A stretch of DNA of 64,000 nucleotides from Trochalopteron elliotii. Taxonomy: Eukaryota > Chordata > Aves > Passeriformes > Leiothrichidae. Positions 11,046-21,800 of the stretch are shown here, in pieces. The DNA is taken from NCBI GenBank assembly GCA_024734555.1, contig JANPWX010000082.1, positions 541,757 through 605,756 on the forward strand, given 5' to 3'. A model generated the notes under the pieces. That model had not been told where the DNA came from and did no database searches. It worked only from the letters and a program-made list of their open reading frames with translations. Numbering within the stretch: the first letter of the stretch is position 1; each line of letters opens with the position of its first letter. Made by a program: the position numbers and the translations under genes.

Positions 11046-11599
11046 TAATATTAACCACAGCCTCTGTGGCTGTTGCTGCCTTGACTAATTCCATTCAAAC
11101 TGCCCATACCATGGGACAAGCTTTAACTAATATCACAAAAGAATTACAAAGACAAGAAAACATTGATAAAGAAGTAATGGCCACATTAGATGCCTTGGAA
11201 AGTGCTCTTATATGGGTAGGCAAGAGAGTTGAGGCCCAAAAACCTCATCTATCCCTGCACTCTGACAGGGAACATTTCCATAATTCCTTATGTGTCACTC
11301 CCCTTCCGTGGAATGACACGGAACAGAACTGGGAGACAGTTAAAAACCACCTTCAAGGGGCTTTTGATAAAGCCTTACAACAGAATGTACAGTCACTTCA
11401 CACTCAATTAAAAGATCAATTCAGAACTTTACAAACTCTGCAGGAACAAAAGGTGTTGACAGATGTGAAAAATTATCTTTCTTGGCTGAAGAAAAAAATG
11501 GTTACTGGGATAAATTTAAGAGTTTGGATTTTCATTGGACTGAGTTGTCTGGCAATGATATTCTTTCTATCTTCTGTCTTGTTCTTTTTAACATAATCA
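11006..11599 (+). pseudogene. env: ERVK env, transmembrane (TM) part, still open
   Basis: The frame is open from about 11,006 to the stop at 11,597-11,599. The N-terminal stretch is hydrophobic and Ala/Val/Ile-rich, as in a fusion peptide (residues such as 'SVAVAALTNS'). A helical region with 'QTAHTMGQALTNIT' and 'ESALIWVGKRV', a single-Cys segment ('SLCVTP') and a second helical region follow. A C-terminal membrane anchor is present ('VWIFIGLSCLAMIFFLSS'). The layout matches betaretrovirus-like TM subunits. There is no intact surface subunit or own start codon, so I call it a pseudogene although this part has no stop. Confidence 0.75.
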
Positions 11600-11660
11600 G
11601 AGCTGTTAAAAGCATGCAAAAACAAGTCATGGTTACCTTAGTCTTATCTATCACTCCTTC

Positions 11661-11678
11661 AAAAAGAGAAGGGGGAGA
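11661..11678 (+). other. Polypurine tract before the 3' LTR
   Basis: An unbroken purine run ('aaaaagagaagggggaga') ends exactly where homology to the LTR at 60-332 begins. This is the expected plus-strand primer position of a retroviral element. Confidence 0.8.
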
Positions 11679-11968
11679 TAAAAGGAAACAGCAAAGCCTG
11701 ATACCATAGAAAATTCCTGGGAAGCATGACAGAAAGGAGATTACACACTTTCTGAGAACAGGAAAGGCATCCTGTTTCTTCAAAGCCTGCAAACCTTGAG
11801 GAAACTAACAAACTGTCAGGCCGACGGATTTATTACAGGCCTGCAGCCGGGTTGTGTGCGAAGGACTGAACAAAGATTCTCACACTAAGTACATAAGTAC
11901 TGTCTTAACTCTGCAATAAACAGGTTAATTTTGCTCTCAGCTTGTGAGTCTCGTTTTCACATGCTACA
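11679..11968 (+). mobile_element. ERVK 3' LTR
   Basis: This 290-base LTR follows env and the polypurine tract. It begins TA (probably a mutated TG) and ends 'tgctaca'. An AATAAA lies near 11,917. It matches the minus-strand LTR at 60-332 along its length. The right flank starts 'acctat' and continues as CR1 sequence. Confidence 0.85.
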
Positions 11969-12012
11969 ACCTATAAAAGTTCTTTCCAACCCAAGCTATT
12001 CTATAATGTAAC
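11969..12012 (+). mobile_element. CR1 3' end fragment flanking the ERVK 3' LTR
   Basis: The words 'ctttccaacccaagctattc' followed by 'tataatg' match the CR1 3' end seen at 31,860-31,900 and 52,360-52,400. The 3' LTR therefore ends inside a CR1. Confidence 0.65.
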
Positions 12013-12740
12013 TGGAATTCAAATAAAGAATAACATTGAGCTATACTAGATTCAGAATTCAAACACAAATGTGAACACAGGAACAGAATCAGACAAAAAA
12101 ATCTAAAAAAATTTGGACCTGAAGTGCTTCATTGGAGTGCCTCACCTTCGTCATGTTTTCATTGAACCCAAGACAGGGATTTGTGGCTCCCCTGAAGAGC
12201 AGTTTCCCAATACTATGGCAATTATTCCCAGATGAGGTCCAGACATTACAAACAAACATTACTCATTAGCAGCAGGTTTACGAATGACTACTCCACTGAG
12301 CATCTGAAAGAGCCACTTTGCTAAAAAAGAGTTGAATTTAGTTTGATTTAACTCAAGCTAGACTATGAAGAAAATAAAATTTCCTGAAGGCTCGAAATCT
12401 GGCTTCTCAGGGACCTTCAGAAAGGAATTTTGGATCCCTGAGGATAGTCCTTGGCTGCTGTGGTGGCTGATGTGTATAAACCTTTCCAATACCTGACTGC
12501 ATGCCTGCTTTTGAAGGATACAACTGACAAAGAATGACACCTTAAAATGTCTTATGAAGAATTTCACAGGAAATGAGATTTTTTAAAATCCTCAATTGTA
12601 GTAAGAAACTGCATAACTTTACTAATAGATCAGCCTTCAAAGGTAAACTGGTTTATAGTCAGTTCCCAGAATTAATGGAACAATCTTATCTCCCGTTTAG
12701 GTCTACTGTGATATTCCATAGAATACCTGGAAAATTCTGC
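12013..12740. other. Non-coding stretch
   Basis: No repeat or convincing gene is seen. A 69-codon minus-strand frame (12,567 to 12,358) has no good splice sites. It was noted but not accepted. Confidence 0.4.
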
Positions 12741-12820
12741 TTATGAATTTCTGGTGTTTCCGATTTCTTCCGACTGGGTGAATTTCCCTTCGTTAATTTT
12801 CTTCATGCAACAAGTGGAAG
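12741..12820 (-). CDS. Candidate terminal coding exon, unidentified
   Basis: On the minus strand a strong acceptor ('catcttttttcttttag') precedes an 80-base open segment that starts with two bases of a split codon and ends at TAA (12,743-12,741). It would encode a basic/polar tail ('STCCMKKINEGKFTQSEE...'). Several CpGs survive in an AT-rich setting, which hints at constraint. Read past the stop there is also a good donor ('ttttccag/gtattc'), so it could equally be an untranslated or chance exon. The start phase equals that of exons at 48,596, 53,701 and 54,136, but no direct link to them is shown. Confidence 0.25.
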
Positions 12821-13029
12821 CTAAAAGAAAAAAGATGAGTCTGTTATCTTAAAACATGTAAAAATAAAGTGTCACATTAAACTAACGAGTACAGCAGCCA
12901 GATCAATTCGCTCATTTATCAATTATTTTCATTATTTATTTATTTTATTTATCTCTGCAATAAGACTGCTACACTGTATTTCATTCTTTGATTAATGCTG
13001 TTCTAATAACATTTTGGAACACTACAAAT

Positions 13030-13245
13030 CTTAGAATCACAGAGTGATTTGGTTTGGAAGGAACCATAAAGATCATCTAGTTCCAACTGCCCTACCATGG
13101 GCACGGACACCTTCCACTAGACCAGAGCCCTGTCCAACCTGGCCTTGAGCACTTCAGGGATGTGGCAGCCACAACTTCTCTGGGCAACTTGTTCCAGTGG
13201 GTCACCATCCTCACAGTAAAAAATTTCTTCCTAATATCTAACAAG
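13030..13245 (-). mobile_element. CR1 LINE 3' end, antisense
   Basis: From the 3' tip inward on the plus strand: 'agaatcacagag', 'ggtttggaaggaacc', 'gatcatctagttccaactgc', 'ccttccactagaccagagcc', 'ggccttgagcacttcaggga' and 'ctctgggcaacttgttccag'. This is the standard CR1 3' region, truncated at its 5' side as usual. Confidence 0.9.
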
Positions 13246-14229
13246 TTAGAGAAAACATAATACAAAGATGTTGTGGGTTACAAATATATCTTTTGGTGCC
13301 AGTAATGACTATTTGACAATCCCAAATATGTTACAGTAATGGTTGTTAGTTGCCATCAAAGCAATGTACAGACCAGGGGTAAAATTAAAGAAAAAATAAG
13401 TTACAAAAATTACAGTCACCATACCTGCTAAGGGGGGATGAAAATAGAGAATGGAGCAGGGTGGAAAGTTACAGACATAGTTATAACAATGTTTAAAATT
13501 CTAGGAGAAATTGTTGTTGTTACTTCCAGGATGGAATGTGGTCAGCATGCCCAACTTCCCACACACTATAAATGCTGAGGGGGCCTAAATGGAGAGTGAA
13601 GTGGAAACACCAAAGTCAGGCTCTTTTGAAATTCTTGCAAAAGGGGATACTAGGTGATACCTTGTGACTGATAACCCACATAGCACCTGTCAAATAAGGG
13701 AGGAAAAAGATTTCTTGCTGTTGAACCAGCAACCATGATGAGATCACAGACACCCACCCTCATTCCCAAAGGTTACCTTGGATGCAATACAGATGTTACC
13801 TACCTCCAAAGTACAACCACCTGCCACCGAACATGATATATGACTGGTCACTCAAGCTCCACTTAAACATAAAAGTTAGTATAAAAGTAAGTTTAAAATG
13901 GGGAGAAGATAGGCAAAACTCCATTGAAGCTTCTGGCATCAGTCGACAGGCTGAACATACCTTTTTCACCATAGGGACCTCTATGGGGTAAGAACTGTAG
14001 TCTGTGTGCAGATCACTTAGCTCAAGCTTGGTTTTTTAGTGATTAGAGCTTGCTAATATATTGCTTTGAACAGATTTTTTTCTATCTCCTTCAGATACTA
14101 TCATCCTCAATCTTCAAACCTTAACCTGAACAATTTTCTATTATAATAATAAAGAGTGCTCCATAAATTGTTCTGTGTGAGTCCTTCAAGGGGGCTACCA
14201 GTTGCCCGCAGTAGATAGCATACTTGACT
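13246..14229. other. Unique non-coding stretch
   Basis: AT-rich sequence with no repeat family or coding frame that I can support. Confidence 0.5.
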
Positions 14230-14480
14230 GTGGAGACCTGGGAGGGGGTGTCTCTTATGCTATTGGCATGTGTCCCTGAATCTTCCCTGAGGCACTGACA
14301 AACCAATTAAAAGTGTGGAGACTTGGGAGAAGGTCTTTCTGTTTCCATGTGACCCTGAACTGCCCTCCAATCCACCACACATTTTAGTGAAGGGTTCCCA
14401 TAACTGGACTTTAACAGACTTGGTTGTGCAAAAGGGTCTCAGCTTACCCAAGGCACTGACAGACTAATCAAACACAAAGG
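14230..14480. repeat. Diverged tandem duplication
   Basis: The motif 'gtggagacctgggag' (14,230) recurs as 'gtggagacttgggag' (14,315). The motif 'ggcactgacaaaccaatta' (14,291) recurs as 'ggcactgacagactaatca' (14,452). The order suggests two diverged units of about 85 and 150 bases, the second with an insertion. No transposon family is recognised. Confidence 0.45.
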
Positions 14481-17400
14481 GTTTGAGAAAATCATCTCTT
14501 TCACATGACAAGATCTTTGAATTTATATGACACTGTTCATGCAAATGTTACAGTAACTTCCCAGAAAACAAAATAATAGCCAAGATTTAAACAGTGAATT
14601 GGAACAAAAAAAGATTGCTAAGAAGAGCTCATCCTTTAGAAAGAGCCAAAATATGTAGCTCATATATTACTCTTTTCTTAATTGATAGACATAATAATTC
14701 AGTTTTGAGCTGTCTTTATTTACTCAGTTAGCTAGACTAACATATGTCTTTAATACTTTAAATCACATTGTGATTTTCTGATATAAACTAAAGAACCCCT
14801 TATTTTCTTGTGATTTATTAATTTTCTATAAAGACAAAATATGCATCACTGATATACATCACTCCTCTCTTGTAAGATGATGCAGTTCAGTTTTTGCAAA
14901 ATCTATTTCTGTGACGGCTGGTAAGTTAGGTGACTACTAACTTAAAACTATGTGAAGAAAGACATGTTAAAACTTTGCTTTTACTGTGCATTTTTGTTCA
15001 GTATGAAAAGGGGAAAAAGAACACACTTTCATTGTCCAGAAAGCAGATGAAATTCTCATTAATTCCTCCTCCTTATATTTTAAGGTAAGTTAGAAATTTC
15101 AACTGACCTAAATCCTGAAATTCAAACCCAATGAAATTATCAAAAGAGTGAATTTTTAATGACTGTGACAAATCTCAGCACTAAACAGAACTGGAAAAAT
15201 GCAGGATCTAAACTAACTTAAAGGATGGCAGATTTCCACTACAAATAATGTTTTTGTTAATGACTGATGTCAATCTTGCACTATGACTCCAACATAGTCA
15301 TGCTGTCTCAAATTGCTCAACCCCCCCACACTGGGATTTTATAATTTGATATTAAAAGAAAATACTTATTAATGATTTTAGGGGGAAAATCTTGCCTCTA
15401 AAGTAATCAGCAAGCCTTATATAATCTAAGTCTCTCCTTCCAGAAATGCTTAAGTGTTGCTAAGATGCAACATCTGTTCCACAATTGCTTCTATTGTAAT
15501 AAAATACAAATATCCATCTTCAGCAAGATAACTTATTGAGTTCTTACAGAGCTGTTCTTGAAACTAACATAATTTAACATTTTTTTTAGTGATTTTGCCA
15601 CAAAAAATAACTTTAATTAAATATGATGGTGCTGTAAAACAAGAAGACATAATTAATATAAGGAGAATAAAGAAGAATTTATAACTTGCAAATGGAATCA
15701 GGATAAAATTTGGCAAAAACATGTGCTCTGTAACTGAGAGCAAGAATTTCTGTCTTGAGCTTGGAATTCAGCAAACTAAAGCCAGAAGAGGACAAAAATC
15801 TTTGGATATTAATTGATCACAGGATAACTAAACCACTCTATTACAGTTGTGGAAGAATCTGAGTGGAGCCCATTCTATTTCAACCAAGATATTTTGGACA
15901 GAAATAAATAAGTGTGATTGTATTAACTGGACTGTACTTTGCAGTATGTTAGCAGAAAATTCCTGTTAGAGCAAGATCATTTCAAATTAAAAAAACCCCA
16001 ACAACATAAACCCAGAAATATCTATCTTATGACTCAGATTGGAAGACACTGCATTAAGGCTACTAAAATAAAGCCTGAAAAGCAATACAGTTACTTTCTA
16101 TAAATACACTATGAACTCATAGGAACATATGAGAATGATTTAAGCTAAGTGACTATATATGTGCACATACACACAGCTAATAGACATAAACTGGAGGGAA
16201 ATGAGCCATCAAAGAAAAAGAATTCTTGAATATCCTCCCAGTAAATCACTGCAGGCCAAGGGCTGATACAACTCAGAAATTAAGTCTGAGCAAATCGTGA
16301 AAGTAATTATGTGCTGTGGTTGACCCCCATAACATGGTGCTGCTTTCTGTGCGCAAAAGGGCTGATGGATAACAAGGCCCAGGCTCTTGCTGAGCTTAAT
16401 TTGATTAATAGAGAAAAGCCCAGAAACTAACCAGAACAATTCAACAAGTCTGGATAACCCACAATTCAGCAAGTCTGGTGGGTGCTCATCAGCGGAGCAG
16501 TTGCTACCAGGGGCATGGAAAAACCAGTGCTGAACAGGGGATGAATGGCAGTGGTTAAAATTGCTGAATACTGTCTAAAATTTGAATAAAAGTCTAAAAT
16601 TTCTTGCACTGAACACTTCAAAATACTGTGTAAGTTAGGTTCTCAGACCTCAACTGATTTCAGTCTTCAACTAAAAACACTCAGCATCTTTTATTAAAAA
16701 CCTTTACACAAATGTTTCATTTCCAGTTGAACAAACATTTCATTTAAGGATGCTTCACGAAAGATTCACACTATTTTAGGTATTTCTTTAGTAAATCTAT
16801 CTGCATTCCTTAAGTGTACTTTGTTTCTTGGCAGACTTTTCAGGAAAATCTTCTTGGCCTCAGTATACATTATCACAACTGAGAAGTATCTATACCACAT
16901 ATATACAATGTCTAATTTAACTGATGCCAATTCTTACTTTCAATGTCAGTATAGGGAGATAAGTCTTTTCAGAAAAATCCTGTTGTAGGTGGGATTTTTT
17001 GGTTGTTGGTTTTTAAATATAGAGAAATACTGGAGGAATCTGTTTCTCTGCTGCCTTCAGAAAGACCATGCCATGTGTTACATACACATACCTACTTCTC
17101 TCTGTTTCCCCTTGTATGTTCATTGTCCACTCAAAACAGGCCTTACCGTAGTTCTTTCCAAACTTTAGGTCAGAATTTGGTGCATCCATTATGGTGGTTA
17201 GTGAAACCTCTCAATTAAAATGTCATGTAGACAAGTAAACAGTGATATTTTTATTTGTGGAGGGCAGTTTAGTTGGAAAATTGTCAAAAAGAAATACCTG
17301 GTCCACTGTATTTTGCAGTGAAAGAAGTAATTTTTCAGATAACATGCTGTTTTTTGGAAGGTGGATGCATGCCTGTGAGAGATTTTGTGTTTGCAGTGCA

Positions 17401-18310
17401 GTTGGAGTGGAGTCCGGGGCCGGTCATAGTCTGCATCCACCTAATCCAAGCCATATCCAGAGCCACAGGTTTGGTGTGCGCAGTGACATTTGCCAGTACT
17501 GGGGGAACGCTTTTGAAAGGCATAAGGACTGTGATTACAAAGATATCATAGAAGATGTTTTATATATTTAGGAGATGTTGAAGCTGAGCAGTTGGCTGTG
17601 CATCCCTTGCTAGGGGCCAGGTCCCAGAGCAGAAAGGGCTTGCAGGGGTAGCTTGCAGGGCTCAGCTGTGGAGGGCGCACACAAGTCACACAAAAAAGGT
17701 GATGCCTGGGAAAGAAGGAAGTGATGAGGGAGGCTTCAGGAAGAGGAGATGCAGCAGTGAGTAACATCACCACTGATGGCAAGAGGTGAGACCATGAAGA
17801 AACATCTGTCACAAGTATTTTTTGTTGTGCCTGCATGCTGAGGGCAGGGGGAGATGGCTTGACCTAGAAGGAAGCTAACAGATAGGACCTGGAAAAGTTG
17901 TAATCTTCCTAAATAGCTTTCTTGTAATGCAGCTAAAGTTCACACAGCTCCCATCTACAGTAGTTGCACACTGGCAGCTGACCAAGTTGTTTCAGCCTTA
18001 CTGTCCATAAAGAGTTCTCTGACAATATTCAAACCCAAGCCAGCTTCTGACTGTCCAGGCAAAGTGTTTTTCTGAGCAAACACAGGCCACAGAAAGACCT
18101 TGCAGGAGTTTTGAGAGGATTTAGTAGTACTCACTCTCTTGTCCATGTTGTCACCTGAGCAGTTTTTTCCCTTGGAAATATCCTTAGACCTCTTGAAATC
18201 TACATTCTGCTTGGGACTGAGCATGTAGGTCCAAAAAGCACTCATGACCTGACTATCTGCAGTGGCCAAACTCTATCCACAATTACCACAATCATCAAAA
18301 GGTGGCACGC
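14481..18310. other. Unique non-coding stretch
   Basis: Mostly AT-rich. The segment 17,240-18,270 is less AT-rich and holds overlapping frames on both strands (about 60 to 109 codons), but none has a clear start, splice signals or a known domain. Confidence 0.45.
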
Positions 18311-18844
18311 TGTTGTATTTTCAAGCTCGGCTAACACCAGCACCGATGCCAATACCGGTGGGACTTGGCTGGTCAGGAGTGTCAGCGAGATGAAGGCAGG
18401 AGGATGAAGGAAGGACTCTCGAGAGGTTTGGTCACAATGAGTTTATTGGAACTCCAGTGTGGAGTCCTTGCCTCGGGATGTCTGCCTCTAGAGAGACCAA
18501 GACTGACCCTTGGGAGGAACTTTTAAAGGGGGGTGTAACACGGGGGGGCGGTTCAACCAGGGACCAATAAGGTATGACGGGGAAGTGGCTCATATTGTAA
18601 TAGACATATATAATAACCATACATTCAACAGTAGGAGGTGACAGCCTGGATCCTGTCCAGTCACTTGACGCCTCTCCTAGAATCTTCCAGAAGCAGAGAG
18701 AGACCCCCAAAGTGATGGACAGGAACAAGGAGTTACATGACACATGATGGACTGTCTCTGGGGGGGGAAAACTTAGGAAAAACCAGAACCAATCATAAAA
18801 CTGTTACTGGGGGGAAGACAGGGAGAAGCCCAAAGGAGGTAACA
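18311..18844 (-). mobile_element. ERV LTR, minus strand (gammaretrovirus-like layout)
   Basis: On the minus strand it begins TGTTACCTCC (plus 18,844) and ends 'aaaatacaaca' (plus 18,311). It carries CCAAT-type boxes ('gattggttctgg' and 'cttattggtcc'), a TATA-like 'ccctttaaaag', and AATAAA ('gttccaataaactc', plus near 18,440) about 130 bases from the 3' end. Layout and length are typical of a solo LTR. I found no matching target duplication, and the 3' end may extend to 18,303. Confidence 0.65.
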
Positions 18845-21800
18845 GAAAGGGTACATGGAACAAGCCATCTTACAGAAGAACATTAACTTATGAATTAAAA
18901 TTAAATTTAAAAATGCACTCCCACAGAGAACTTATTAAAGTGTACAGTAAAAATTAAGGGCATATTAGCCACTGCTTTTGAGAAGTGTTAAAATTTAATG
19001 GCTTGTTAACCAATGCCTTAGGTGTCTAAATAGTGGGCTGGTTGCTGAATCTAAGGCAACTATATAATAAAAGCATAAGAGTTCTTTGACACATAATCTT
19101 TGTGCAGCCTGAGGAGGACTTAGAACAAACATCATGACCCATACCAGTAAGTTGTGACAGCCTCCAAAGCAAACCTTCTGCAGTATGTGAGACTTTGTTA
19201 AGCTCTCAAATAGCTATTTCCTATTTCATGATCCTCCTGAACACCAATATCAGCAGCATTGAGTGGTCCTGGAACAGGCTTTTCTAGGAAAATAGGATTA
19301 GTTTCATTAGCCATCCTCATGTGAGTTTCAGGGTGGCATGTAGAATATCCATTATATCCTACCTATCACTAAGAAGGCTACAGAAGTGCTGCCATGGTTG
19401 AGAATTTGTTCCTTATGGATATTTCTTTTCCAACCTGTTGTACTGCTGGTGCAGTTTTCCAGCCTTACAAAGCCTAGGTACCAATCATCTCCTCCTCAAA
19501 TCTGCTTTTCAGGATACACATTCTGCTCTTGTAATTCAGTAAGAGCTACCTGCATCTTGATGTCTGTGAATGCTATGTACTTATATATGTGTATGTATAC
19601 ACATACATAGCTTTATATATACATATATATATATGTATAAAATATAAAACATCATCCTGTTGTCATCCCTAAATGGAAAATATTCTGATTGCTCACAATT
19701 ACTTTATTAAAAACCACAAATTATATCATTTGTATTTATAATCACAAACATCTTGCTTCACAGCAGAATTACTAGCCACATTTTTCATGATATGACAGAT
19801 AAAGAATGATCCATATGTCTGCAAAACAAGGCATGTAAGTTGCTATGTAGAAGCAGAATCTGATTTTAAATATAATTCACAAGAACTCTTGTGTACTTAG
19901 TCATTCCTATGCCTTTCCTATTTGGAAGCAAAACACACAAGGGTCAGATTCAGTCACAGCACCAGATAATATAACTCAGATTAGTTCACTGTGGTTATTA
20001 CATTAGTGTGAACACTTTTGGAATCTCAAGACAAAAGCTTGTAGTACAGATTATTTCAAGTGATAAACCCCACAGCACAGCTGTATGGCACGCAGAAACA
20101 TGGCTCTTTCTCTGCTGCAGCCACCCACCCTCCAGCAATTTTTCCCTTGCTAGAGAGATCCATGCAATTTCCCCATTCAGGTGAAAGTTTATCCCTCTTG
20201 GCAAGCCAGAAAGCCTTCCTACTCTGGGGTATTGAAGGGAGTTTGAAACAAGAGAATCCTTTCTTTTCCTTTGTTTCAATGATAATACATTCCTTTGGCA
20301 CAAGAGGAAGGCAGTTTCTCTGTGGCCCCACTAGCACACAACTTGTCCCATCAGCTGCACACAGAGACAGAAGGAGATTTCTTCCCTCTTGATGCAGCAC
20401 CAGCTAAACACAAGGGCCGCACTATTAGCTGATTTCTCTTTTCCACAGATCCTCTTTTACTGTTAAGTCTTCCCTGGGGCCTTACCAAGGACCATTCTGG
20501 AGTTACCAGTTTTTTGACAGAAAAAAAAATGCATTTATAGAGACAACAGATATTCATATAAACACAGACTTCCAGATATCTTTGGATGTCACAGAAAATG
20601 GAATTCCTTCCTTTCTTGGCCTGCCTCCAAGCATGAAAATAGTTTCCAGAAATAAGGAAGTTTTGGTTATTCTACAAATTTGTAGGATCCTATTACCAAA
20701 TAAAATGAACAAAAACTCTACTTCAGAAAATGTGAGATCATATTTTTAAAATGTTACTGTAACAAATAACTGTAATGTTATGGTCATTGATGAGAGTTTT
20801 AGAATTGGTCATCTATAGAGAATTGCCTTCATATACTGAGCAGTGAGGTTCACCTACACTAGGATGCCAAAGTATGCCCTTGGAAATGATGTGCCAAGAA
20901 GTAGCCCAAGTTTCTAGAGAAGGCAGAGGGGACCATTTGGCAAGGAACCATTTGGTTCCCTTGGGCTGTGCTACACTTGAAGTACATTGACCCTTCTGAT
21001 CGATTCAGTGTAGTCAATACTAAAATACAGCTTGTACTTTCCTTGAGTGCTTGTGATACAAAACTCCAAATAACACATACTCACCAATGCTTAAATTTCT
21101 CTGATTTGCCAGTTTTTCTCTCCACTCCTTTGCAGCAGCAGTTGCATTTACTTCAAAGGCTCCAAGGAAAAGTCTGTCCACATGAAATCTAGTCTTACAA
21201 TGTGACCTACAGCAGTTCTAACACCCCACAGAGTCCCACCATTGTCTGACCTGTGGATGGCTTTACTTGTGGTTAAATATCTTGGGTGAAATTAGGCAAT
21301 AGAGACTTTAGTTGATGTTAAACCTGATGGGTATTGGATAATATTAATACTGTGGTTGCTGTAAGGGCAAGAACTTTACAGTAACAGTAATGAGCTACAA
21401 CTTCTAGGTCTACAGCTTCCAAGTTTCCTAGGATATTCTTTACTCTTAATGATTTCATCATCCTCTAAGAGCTTTTTATGATAACTGCAAATAAAATTGA
21501 AGTTATTTTCACAGATCCTGTACGCTTTGCTATACTTAGTGCTTAGTGATATTAGAAGACAGAATTTGGTGCAACGTATCCTCTCTGCTATTCCCATTTA
21601 GTATTGGTAATATGTTGGATAGTCTTTGGTTTAATGCTAATGTAAAAGAAAAATCCAAAATCAAACATCTCTGTTTATATTTTAAATAAACAGAATATGA
21701 AGCTAAACGTCTCTATATTGACAATTTTAAGCAATGTCAGTTGTGGTGGTCTGGTGCAGAAGTAGATGTGAAATGCTTGAAGGCCTGCTCTCTGCAACTG

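Noticed and set aside
12358..12567. 69-codon minus-strand frame as an exon
   Set aside because: Only a weak acceptor-like site and no fitting donor or partner.
20056..20400. Overlapping open frames on both strands
   Set aside because: Three frames are open together without splice sites or recognisable protein features, which points to base composition.
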